64,000 nt of DNA from Rhodococcus yunnanensis NBRC 103083. GTDB lineage: Bacteria; Actinomycetota; Actinomycetes; Mycobacteriales; Mycobacteriaceae. Of this stretch, positions 38,533 to 45,623 are shown piece after piece. The notes beneath the pieces were generated by a model. The model was not told where the DNA came from, searched no databases, and saw only the letters and a program-made list of their open reading frames with translations. A program made the position numbers and the translations under genes. The stretch covers positions 1-64,000 of the forward strand of contig NZ_BCXH01000013.1 in assembly GCF_001895005.1 (NCBI RefSeq), read 5' to 3'. Position 1 is the first letter of the stretch, and every line of letters begins with the position of its first letter.

Positions 38533-39656
38533 CCCACGGTCCGCACTTTCAGCCACCGTGCTGCGGGTACCTCGACCCATCGGTACAAAGCCTCGGACAC
38601 CGCAGCCGTGACGCCGAGAAACGCGACAACGGCTCCGGTGGGCCCGGTGTACGGCACGACGTTCTCGTAGACCCGATACAGGATCAACGTGTGTACGAGA
38701 TAGATCGCGTAACTGCGGGTGCCGGTCCAGTGCACGATCCGCCAGTGCGCGAATCGGCCGTCGTATCGGGCGAGCAGCAGCACGGCACCGGTGACGACGA
38801 CGATGGTCCACAGATACTGGTCACCGGCCCAGTACGCGTGGACATCGGTCGCCAGTCGCACCACCTCGGCCTGCGCGATGACGCCGACGACGACCCAACG
38901 CCAGCCGATGATCTTGGCCCATCCGAGGTAGATGATCTGCCCGAGGAACAGCGTCGGAAGTGTGGCGGCGATCTTCGAGAGCATCGGCACGGCCCACGGC
39001 TGCGGGATGTAGAGGTTGTAGATCAGCACCACCGCGCACAGGATCGCTCCCGCGATGGGCACGACGATCGGGCGGCGGCGCAGCAGTCCGCGCGCAGCCG
39101 TGCAGTAGAGGTAGAAGATGAGCTGCACGGTCAACGTCCACGTCACGCCGAGTACCGCCACCTCCGGTTTCAGGAAGAAGCCTCCGAGGACGAAACTCAG
39201 CGCGGCCTCACCGTTGCTGATACCGCTCTGTCCGCTGAACATGCCGTTGATACCCAACCTGACCAGCAGGACGGCCATGGCGACGGTCACCCACAGCGCC
39301 GGAATCAACCGTGACAGCCTGCTGATCGCGAAGTCCTTCCGCGATTGCCTGATGGCCGATCTCGTGACGAGCAGACCTGTCAACAGCATGAAGATCGCGA
39401 CGCCGACGAAGGACAGGTGCTGGTTGAGACCTGCCTCCTCGATGAAGATGCGATACACGACGTCGATCACCCACCACCCCTCACCGCGATCGTCGATCAG
39501 GTAGAAGGAGATGTGGGAGTACAGCACTGCGAGAACTGCGATCGTTCTGAGCAGGTTGGCGCCGGCCAGTTGGACCCGAGGCGCGTGGACTTGTGGCGAT
39601 TCTGCGGGTGCGTCGGCGTGATCGCTCGACCTTCGCAGGGGGGCCACCCGCGTCAC
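38520..39656 (-). CDS. Acyltransferase family 3 membrane protein
   Basis: A 378-residue integral membrane O-acyltransferase (OafA/YrhL type) with about ten helices. The N-terminal motif GANLLRTIAVLAVLYSHISF holds the conserved arginine and histidine. VGVAIFMLLTGLLVTRS follows, and RLSRLIPALW is the conserved basic region. Expected to acetylate or succinylate a surface polysaccharide or lipid. GTG start. Confidence 0.87.
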   Translation of the reverse strand: MTRVAPLRRSSDHADAPAESPQVHAPRVQLAGANLLRTIAVLAVLYSHISFYLIDDRGEGWWVIDVVYRIFIEEAGLNQHLSFVGVAIFMLLTGLLVTRSAIRQSRKDFAISRLSRLIPALWVTVAMAVLLVRLGINGMFSGQSGISNGEAALSFVLGGFFLKPEVAVLGVTWTLTVQLIFYLYCTAARGLLRRRPIVVPIAGAILCAVVLIYNLYIPQPWAVPMLSKIAATLPTLFLGQIIYLGWAKIIGWRWVVVGVIAQAEVVRLATDVHAYWAGDQYLWTIVVVTGAVLLLARYDGRFAHWRIVHWTGTRSYAIYLVHTLILYRVYENVVPYTGPTGAVVAFLGVTAAVSEALYRWVEVPAARWLKVRTVGQRS

Positions 39657-39919
39657 TCTAGATTCTTGTTCATCTGCCGGACGAATCGAGACACCGAGCT
39701 GTGACCTCCCCGTGACCTATCGATTCCCGCGCACGCGTGGTCAGCGGCCATTCCTTCATGCGTCGCGCATGCGTGTTTTTATTCCGAGAAATGCATCTCG
39801 AGTACAACTGTTGCACTGGGGGTAGTAATGAGATTGGGTTGAACCCGAGAGACGATCCGCAGTTAGGACGAACGCGTCGGCATCACGGTAGACGCGTCGT
39901 CGATAGAGAAGGGAAACAC

Positions 39920-40543
39920 GTGTCCGAGTACACACTGCCCGACCTTGATTTCGATTACTCCGCCCTCGAGCCACACATCTCGGGCGAGATCAACGAACTG
40001 CACCACTCCAAGCACCACGCCACCTACGTCGCGGGCGCGAACACGGCAGTCGAGAAGCTCGCTGCCGCTCGCGACGCCGAGGATCACGGCAACATCTTCC
40101 TCCTGGAGAAGAACCTCGCGTTCCACCTCGGCGGCCACGTCAACCACTCCATCTGGTGGAAGAACCTGTCCCCCAACGGTGGCGACAAGCCCGAGGGTGA
40201 GCTCGCAGCTGCCATCGACGACCAGTTCGGTTCGTTCGACAAGTTCCGTGCACAGTTCACCGCAGCAGCGAACGGCCTGCAGGGATCCGGCTGGGCAGTC
40301 CTCGGTTACGACTCGCTCGGCAAGAAGCTCCTCACCTTCCAGCTCTACGATCAGCAGGCGAACGTGCCACTCGGCGTCATCCCGCTCCTCCAGGTCGACC
40401 TGTGGGAGCACGCGTTCTACCTGCAGTACAAGAACGTCAAGGCCGATTACGTCAAGGCAGTCTGGAATGTCGTGAACTGGGCAGACGTTCAGGCACGCTA
40501 CGAAGCTGCGACGTCGAAGACTCCGGGTCTCATCTTCCCGTAG
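39920..40543 (+). CDS. sodA: Superoxide dismutase, Mn-type by sequence
   Basis: A 207-residue Fe/Mn superoxide dismutase converting superoxide to H2O2 and O2. Metal ligands are seen in [12 protein letters not shown] (His28 region), HVNHSIWW (His near 76) and [11 protein letters not shown] (Asp and His). Residue 145 is Gln (LYDQQAN). M. tuberculosis SodA has His there and uses iron, and Gln is associated with manganese use. The GTG start at 39920 follows an AGAAGGGA RBS; the open frame upstream to 39737 is not coding. The 263-bp leader has an 11-bp-scale CGAGA/TCTCG hairpin but nothing else I recognise. Confidence 0.95.
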   Translation: MSEYTLPDLDFDYSALEPHISGEINELHHSKHHATYVAGANTAVEKLAAARDAEDHGNIFLLEKNLAFHLGGHVNHSIWWKNLSPNGGDKPEGELAAAIDDQFGSFDKFRAQFTAAANGLQGSGWAVLGYDSLGKKLLTFQLYDQQANVPLGVIPLLQVDLWEHAFYLQYKNVKADYVKAVWNVVNWADVQARYEAATSKTPGLIFP

Positions 40544-40574
40544 TTCTTTCTTTTCTTCGCACTGTTCTTCACAT

Positions 40575-40607
40575 CGATGGGCCACGGCAGGTTGCCGTGG
40601 CCCATCG
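40575..40607 (+). terminator. Strong hairpin terminator after sodA
   Basis: A perfect 15-bp stem, CGATGGGCCACGGCA with TGCCGTGGCCCATCG, closes on a 3-base loop 31 bp after the sodA stop. It is preceded by a T-rich stretch but has no U-tract after it, an I-shaped actinobacterial terminator. Confidence 0.9.
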
Positions 40608-40641
40608 GCGCGTTCCGGGCCCGGCGTTGCCGATGACGGTC

Positions 40642-40694
40642 CGCTTGAAAGTCACATCGACGCTATCTGTTCGTATGAATGGACCATTCAAGCG
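40642..40694 (+). repeat. 53-bp palindromic intergenic element, copy 3
   Basis: Third copy of the family, same orientation as the one at 23311. The right half (GTATGAATGGACCATTCAAGCG region) is nearly identical to it. The left half has diverged, keeping only the CGCTTGAA terminus and the GCTATCTG segment. Since sodA already has a terminator, this copy is not needed for termination. Confidence 0.85.
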
Positions 40695-40828
40695 ATCTGG
40701 GCGGTCGAAACAAGCCACCGGACCAGCTGGCACTCGTACCGTCTTGTGTGCCAGCACAGTTCTGATCCATTCTTAGGCGTACCCAACGTCGCGTACCAGT
40801 TTTCTTCTGGGCGAGCGAGGAGTACGAG

Positions 40829-41356
40829 ATGAACGATCGCGATCTGATCGGTGTTTCCCCTTTCCATGCCGCTGGACTTCTCCGCGGATTCGTCATATCC
40901 GGTCGGTGGCCGGACACCACGAAGGAATGGGCACAATTCCTCACGCTGGCCGTACGTGTTGCGTCGATGCCAGGCCTGCTCGTCACCTCGACCGTCTTCG
41001 GTGTGCGCGAGGAGCTGCCCGACGACCCGGAGCCCGGAACCGTGGGGCTCGTCGTCTCCGAAGGACCGGTCATCGGTGAGATGGCCGTCACACCCGGTCG
41101 TTTCGCCGACCATCAACCGGCGGCCCTTCTGATGCTGCATCCGCCGTCGGAAACCACGCCGAGCCTTCCCGAATGCGCGGGTGCCGCCTCGGGGTGCGTC
41201 CTGCTTCCCGGGTTGCCGCACCTGGGCCTCGACCATCGCGCAGCCTGGGTGGAAGCCGAATCCGACGGGACCGTCACGTCGTTGATCAGCAGGGTCGGTC
41301 TCGATCCGATCAGTGATCCCGACACTGCTGTTTTGGCGATGCTCCTCGCATCGTGA
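40829..41356 (+). CDS. Hypothetical protein
   Basis: A 175-residue soluble protein with no signal or membrane segment, rich in short hydrophobic strands (GLLVTSTVFGVREELP; GTVGLVVSEGPVIGEMAVTPGRF). RBS GAGGAG precedes ATG 40829. I do not recognise the family. It lies between sodA and the Mn-riboswitch gene with its own leader, so a regulatory link is not established. Confidence 0.7.
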   Translation: MNDRDLIGVSPFHAAGLLRGFVISGRWPDTTKEWAQFLTLAVRVASMPGLLVTSTVFGVREELPDDPEPGTVGLVVSEGPVIGEMAVTPGRFADHQPAALLMLHPPSETTPSLPECAGAASGCVLLPGLPHLGLDHRAAWVEAESDGTVTSLISRVGLDPISDPDTAVLAMLLAS

Positions 41357-41441
41357 CCTGCACCCGTACAACGGGTTTCGGTGAGCCAAACTTATTGGCG
41401 CATTGGACTTTTCGGCAACTCGGCCATAATCTTGGACACAG

Positions 41442-41561
41442 CGAAGGGGAGTAGCCCCCAATTGCTGTGTCGACATACTGGCCTGTCCGCCCCGCGCGAA
41501 GAGGCCCGGCACAGTGAACCGCATTGTCGCGAGCGACGAGATGCGGTGGGCGAGACCTTCG
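41442..41561 (+). promoter_or_regulatory. yybP-ykoY (Mn2+) riboswitch
   Basis: The leader holds both conserved ends of the yybP-ykoY family: GAAGGGGAGTAGCCCCC at the 5' side and GGGCGAGACCTTCGG at the 3' side. CGAAGG (41442-41447) pairs with CCTTCG (41556-41561) to form P1. This class binds Mn2+ and typically controls Mn exporters. The downstream gene is a GDT1/TMEM165 family protein, a family known to be associated with this riboswitch and Mn transport. Confidence 0.85.
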
Positions 41562-41583
41562 GTCATGCACCCGACCGAAGGAG
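41556..41583 (+). promoter_or_regulatory. RBS-sequestering hairpin, riboswitch expression platform
   Basis: CCTTCGGTC (41556-41564) pairs perfectly with GACCGAAGG (41573-41581) over an 8-base loop, covering the start of the ribosome binding site AAGGAG (41578-41583), which is 9 bases before the GTG start. CCTTCG is also the 3' strand of riboswitch P1, so the two structures exclude each other: P1 formation with Mn2+ bound would free the RBS. Confidence 0.82.
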
Positions 41584-41592
41584 TCTCCACCC

Positions 41593-42303
41593 GTGCTGTC
41601 CGCCCTACTGCTGAGTTTCGCAGTCATCTTCGTTGCCGAGCTGGGCGACAAATCGCAGCTGATGGCCATGACCTTCGCGCTGCGCTACAAGTGGTACATA
41701 GTCATCGGCGGCATCACCGTCGCGACCACGGTGGTTCATCTGGTCTCCGTCGCCGTCGGTCACTTTCTCGGCCTGTCGATACCGACAGAGCTGATCTCGA
41801 TCGTCGGCGGGCTCGCCTTCGTGATCTTCGGCCTGTGGACCCTTCGCGGTGACAGCCTGTCCGAGGACGAGGGCGCCAAGGCGTCGAAGGTCACGCGCTC
41901 GGCGTTCATCGCCATCGCATCCGCATTCTTCCTCGCCGAGTTGGGCGACAAGACGATGCTCGCAACGGTCACATTGGCGACCGACAACAACTGGGTCGGT
42001 GTGTGGATCGGTTCGACCGTCGGCATGGTGGCCGCGGACGCGCTGGCGATCGTCCTCGGCGCGGTGCTGGGCAAGCACCTGCCCGAACGCGTCATCCAGT
42101 ACGGCGCAGCCGTTCTCTTCTTCGTCTTCGGTGTTTCGCTGTTCCTGGACGGCATCGCACCGGGCACGGCAGCGGCGGTCATCGGCGCCGCGAGCGTCTT
42201 GTCGATCTCCGTGATCGTCTGGACGTCGATCGCCGTTGTGCGACGCAGGAAGCAGCGCGCACAGCCGTCATTCGAACAGCCGAATGTGTTGAACGAGAAG
42301 TAA
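41593..42303 (+). CDS. TMEM165/GDT1 (UPF0016) family Mn2+ transporter
   Basis: A 236-residue membrane protein with six to seven helices and two copies of the family signature ExGDK(S/T): FVAELGDKSQLMAMTF near residue 13 and FLAELGDKTMLATVTLA near 115. These paired motifs form the cation site. Family members move Mn2+ or Ca2+ out of the cytosol. GTG start, selected by AAGGAG 9 bases upstream. Regulated by the Mn2+ riboswitch in its leader. Confidence 0.92.
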   Translation: MLSALLLSFAVIFVAELGDKSQLMAMTFALRYKWYIVIGGITVATTVVHLVSVAVGHFLGLSIPTELISIVGGLAFVIFGLWTLRGDSLSEDEGAKASKVTRSAFIAIASAFFLAELGDKTMLATVTLATDNNWVGVWIGSTVGMVAADALAIVLGAVLGKHLPERVIQYGAAVLFFVFGVSLFLDGIAPGTAAAVIGAASVLSISVIVWTSIAVVRRRKQRAQPSFEQPNVLNEK

Positions 42304-42346
42304 GTAGCGCCGTAGAATCCTGCCCTGATACGAGGGGCAGGAACGC

Positions 42347-43525
42347 ATGGCGATCGACGGCGACGACACGGGCGAGCACTCCTCCTCCGACCGTTTGCTT
42401 CGGATGTTCGCCCGCTTCATCGCCGCGGGATATCTGATCTATCTGGTCATGCTGTTTCCTGAAATTGTCAGGACGGCACCGCTCACCGACGCCTGGTGGG
42501 CGCCCGTCATGACTGTGGCGGTGTTCGGGACCGGGCTCTCGATGGGTGTCGTGTCGTTCCTGGGCGATACCAAGTGGGTGCGCTACAGCGCGGCCATCGC
42601 CGCAGCGACGTACCTCGTGGCTGCGCTGACATGGTGGACGGCATGGGGTGGAGACGCGTTCGACGCCAACGGATTGCCACTGTCCACTTTCCCCGGTGTC
42701 GCGGGCCTCGCCGCTGGATGTGTTCTACCGGGATGGCTCGCCTTCACCTACCTGGCCACCATCGTCGTCTCGGTGCAACTGAGTCTGGCCGCGCTCCGCG
42801 GTCCGCTCGTCGACTCACCGCTCTTCGCGGAGATGACGTTCGCGTTGGTGTTCTGCACGGTCTTCCTCGCTGCTGCTATCGGCGCGTTTCGGACTGCTCG
42901 GATCCTGGATGAGACGATCGACGACGCCACACGGCAGGCATCGATCACCGCCGCAGTCGGCGCACGCACCATCGAGCGCGAACGGTTCGATGCTCTGATC
43001 CACGACGGCGTCCTGTCCACCTTGCTCGCAGTCGCGCGTCAGGGCCGCACCGACGGAGTGATCCAACAGGCGGGACAGACGCTGGCACAGCTCGATTCGC
43101 TACGCTCGCACTCCGACGTCACCGCGTTCGACGCGGGTGAAACCGCGGCCCACCTACGCTCGGCGGCGACGAGCGTAGACGAACACATCGCGGTCGAGAT
43201 CGACACGACATCCGAAACCGGCTATCCCGCCGACGTCGTCAGGACACTGGGGGCAGCATTGTCGGAGGCAGTGCGCAACAGTGTGCGGCACGGCGGCGTC
43301 GACGCCACCCGCATCGCGACCATTCATCTCGGAACGTCCGACCTCGATATCGTCATGCAGGACAACGGTTCCGGGTTCGATCCCGCGAGCATTCCCCCGC
43401 ACCGACTTGGCGTGGCGGTGAGCATCCACGGCCGGATGCGCGGATTGCCGGGCGGCGCCTCCCTTCTCGAGTCCACCGTCGGATCGGGAACCACCGTTCG
43501 ACTCTCGTGGTCGGAGCCGCAGTGA
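42347..43525 (+). CDS. Sensor histidine kinase-like protein
   Basis: A 392-residue protein with about six N-terminal membrane helices (20-190) and a cytoplasmic kinase half. RERFDALIHDGVLSTLLAVA near 217 holds the candidate phospho-histidine in the HDGV context of NarL-type (HisKA_3) kinases. The ATPase domain has ALSEAVRNSVRHGG (N box), IVMQDNGSGFD (G1) and GSGTTVRLSW (G2). The ligand is unknown. Its stop overlaps the next gene's start, and no response regulator gene is adjacent. Confidence 0.87.
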   Translation: MAIDGDDTGEHSSSDRLLRMFARFIAAGYLIYLVMLFPEIVRTAPLTDAWWAPVMTVAVFGTGLSMGVVSFLGDTKWVRYSAAIAAATYLVAALTWWTAWGGDAFDANGLPLSTFPGVAGLAAGCVLPGWLAFTYLATIVVSVQLSLAALRGPLVDSPLFAEMTFALVFCTVFLAAAIGAFRTARILDETIDDATRQASITAAVGARTIERERFDALIHDGVLSTLLAVARQGRTDGVIQQAGQTLAQLDSLRSHSDVTAFDAGETAAHLRSAATSVDEHIAVEIDTTSETGYPADVVRTLGAALSEAVRNSVRHGGVDATRIATIHLGTSDLDIVMQDNGSGFDPASIPPHRLGVAVSIHGRMRGLPGGASLLESTVGSGTTVRLSWSEPQ

Positions 43526-44544
43526 GCGCGGATCAAGGTGAGAACATTCGAGATCTCCTCGGAATGCGTTCTCGCGCAGCGTATTGGATCGTCGGTTTCT
43601 ATATCCTCGCAGCCGCGACCTGTGCGCTGTCGACATTGGACGGCGTCGATCCCGTGTGGCCGATTCCGGTAGCGGTCTGTGCCACCGCAGCCGCCGCGAT
43701 AGCGGTGGTCACCGCGCCGGGCGATCCGCTTCACCGGCGGTGGGCAATGGCTCTGACCACGGTCGGACCGATCACGTGCGGCTTGGTCTTCTCGGCGGTT
43801 CCCGTCCCACTGACCAGCCCGTTGCAGACGTGGCCGCTCGGGATGTCGGTGGCGATCTACACGTTCATGTGCGTCCGAGGACGGACGTTGATGGCCTGGA
43901 TCGGCCTCGGTTCGTCGATCGCGATCGCAGTGCTCTGGGCTGCGCTGACGGGACAGGGGGCCGCGTACGGCCTGTCGTTCAGCCTGGTCAACGCTGCACC
44001 GTTGTTGATGTCGACGTTCTTCGCCTTCACCATCCGTCCGCTCGGCCGGTCCATCTTCGAACTCCGCAGACAGGCAACCGCGCAGACCGCGACCGAGGCA
44101 GCCGCAGCGGCAGTCCTCGACGAGCGAGATTCGCAACTCGCCCGCCTCGACGCACTGGCACGGCCGATGCTCGAGCGGACCGTCTTCGGTCCCGACCTGA
44201 CCCCGGACGACGCCATGGCCTGCATCCTCCTCGAAGCAGATCTGCGCGACACTCTTCGCGCCCGAGGCCTCGTCGATCCGGTTCTCCAGGAATCGGTTCG
44301 CGCTGCGCGCAGGCGAGGGGTAGGTGTGGTTCTGCTCGACGACCGTGCAGGCGTCGAGCTCCCGGCGAATGTCCGCTCGCGCATCATCGCCTCGGCGGCA
44401 GAACACGTCGACGGGATCGTCAGCGGTTCGGCCACTGTGCGGCTCCTGCCTGCCGACCGCCCCGTGTTGGCGACGATTCTCGTCGACGCACACGAGACCT
44501 ATCGCGTCGAATATGCCCACGACGGCTCGTCGAGCAGCCCATAG
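43522..44544 (+). CDS. Membrane protein partnered with the sensor kinase
   Basis: A 340-residue protein with about six membrane helices (20-180), then a cytoplasmic helical region (LRRQATAQTATEAAAAAVLDERDSQLARLDALARPMLERTVFG) and a C-terminal domain without kinase ATP-binding motifs. It resembles the kinase before it in architecture, but I find no N, G1 or G2 box. GTG 43522 overlaps the kinase stop (GTGA); GTG 43507 is possible. It may be a degenerate kinase or a co-sensor. Confidence 0.78.
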   Translation: MSADQGENIRDLLGMRSRAAYWIVGFYILAAATCALSTLDGVDPVWPIPVAVCATAAAAIAVVTAPGDPLHRRWAMALTTVGPITCGLVFSAVPVPLTSPLQTWPLGMSVAIYTFMCVRGRTLMAWIGLGSSIAIAVLWAALTGQGAAYGLSFSLVNAAPLLMSTFFAFTIRPLGRSIFELRRQATAQTATEAAAAAVLDERDSQLARLDALARPMLERTVFGPDLTPDDAMACILLEADLRDTLRARGLVDPVLQESVRAARRRGVGVVLLDDRAGVELPANVRSRIIASAAEHVDGIVSGSATVRLLPADRPVLATILVDAHETYRVEYAHDGSSSSP

Positions 44545-44696
44545 CGCTTCTGTGATGTGCACCATGTTTTGCGGCCGACTGTGCGAACTACGACATATCC
44601 AGCTCAGACCACCCGATGTCACCCGGTTATGGTGCAAGACGAGTTACGGGGTCCATATCCGGACAACGGACAGAGAACAACGAAGGGAATTCGTCA

Positions 44697-45464
44697 GTGG
44701 AGATTTCGGGAACAGCAGCCCTGGTCACAGGAAGCGCATCAGGACTGGGAGCAGCAACGGCAAAGCGGTTGGCGGACGCAGGGGTGACGGTGTTCGGCCT
44801 CGATCTGCAGCAGTCCATCGAACGCGCAGGTGACAGCGTCCCCGACGGCGTCACACTCATCCCGGCGGACGTGACCAGCGAGGCAGAGGTCGAGGCAGCG
44901 CTCGACACGATCACGGCATCCGGCGTCCCACTGCGACTCGTGGTGAACTGCGCGGGCGTCGGCTGGGCCGGCCGAATCCTGTCGAAGAAGGGCCCGCACG
45001 ATCTCGAACTCTTCCGCACGGTCATCACGATCAACCTCCTCGGAACGTTCAACGTCATGCGCCTTGCCGCCAACCGAATCCAGTCGCTGCCCACGGTCGA
45101 CGACTCGGGCCAGCGCGGCGTCGTGATCAACACCGCATCGGTCGCGGCATTCGAGGGCCAGATCGGTCAGATCGCCTACACCGCCTCCAAGGGCGGCGTC
45201 CATGCCATGACGATCACCGCAGCTCGCGACCTCGCGCAGTTCGGCATCCGCGTCAACACGATCGCACCCGGCATCGTCGACACACCGATGCTCGCGGGCG
45301 TCACCGAGGAGTACCGCAAGGGCCTCGAAGCCAGCGTTCCGTTCCCGTCACGGCTCGCCCAGCCCGCCGAGTACGCGCAGCTGGTCCAGCTCATCGCCGA
45401 GCACGACTACCTCAACGGCGAAACCATCCGCATGGACGGCGCGATCCGGATGCAGCCTCGCTAG
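44697..45464 (+). CDS. SDR family oxidoreductase, HSD10-like
   Basis: A 255-residue short-chain dehydrogenase. The cofactor motif TGSASGLGAA is near residue 10, NCAG near 85, catalytic Ser in INTASVAAFEGQIGQIAYTASKGGV, and the Tyr and Lys of YxxxK in the same stretch. The sequence following (PGIVDTPML) is typical of 3-hydroxyacyl-CoA dehydrogenase type II enzymes, suggesting a fatty-acid or steroid substrate. The GTG start at 44697 gives the canonical short N-terminus before the first strand. Confidence 0.9.
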   Translation: MEISGTAALVTGSASGLGAATAKRLADAGVTVFGLDLQQSIERAGDSVPDGVTLIPADVTSEAEVEAALDTITASGVPLRLVVNCAGVGWAGRILSKKGPHDLELFRTVITINLLGTFNVMRLAANRIQSLPTVDDSGQRGVVINTASVAAFEGQIGQIAYTASKGGVHAMTITAARDLAQFGIRVNTIAPGIVDTPMLAGVTEEYRKGLEASVPFPSRLAQPAEYAQLVQLIAEHDYLNGETIRMDGAIRMQPR

Positions 45465-45496
45465 GGATTTTCCGCATCGATCGAAACAGCCCGTTC

Positions 45497-45561
45497 CACA
45501 CCACTGCTCCCCGAAAGCCGAACTGCTCACGCTGTTCCGGCTCGAGGGGAGCCGTGGTGTG
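45497..45561. terminator. Long bidirectional hairpin between SDR and nuclease genes
   Basis: CACACCACTGCTCCCC (45497-45512) pairs with GGGGAGCCGTGGTGTG (45546-45561) at 15 of 16 positions, with an inner AGCCG/CGGCT stem in the loop. It lies between convergent genes and probably terminates both. Confidence 0.82.
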
Positions 45562-45567
45562 CGGGTC

Positions 45568-45623
45568 GTTCACACCGGGTCATTCACACAGGAGCATTCA
45601 CACCGGAGCGTTCACGCGGGGGC
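45568..45623. repeat. Four imperfect 14-bp tandem repeats
   Basis: Units of the form RTTCACACCGGAGC (45568, 45582, 45596, 45610) run head-to-tail directly after the hairpin, and the last one overlaps the 3' end of the nuclease gene (final codons Arg-Ala-Pro-Ala). Probable slippage array. Confidence 0.85.

Noticed and set aside
37761..39314. 517-codon open frame overlapping the LLM oxidoreductase and acyltransferase genes
   Set aside because: Composition is dominated by Arg, His and Asp as in out-of-frame GC-rich sequence; both overlapped genes have clear homologous motifs.
40642..40694. Terminator of sodA
   Set aside because: The 15-bp hairpin at 40575-40607 already fills this role, and the element's asymmetrical conservation matches the other two repeat copies.
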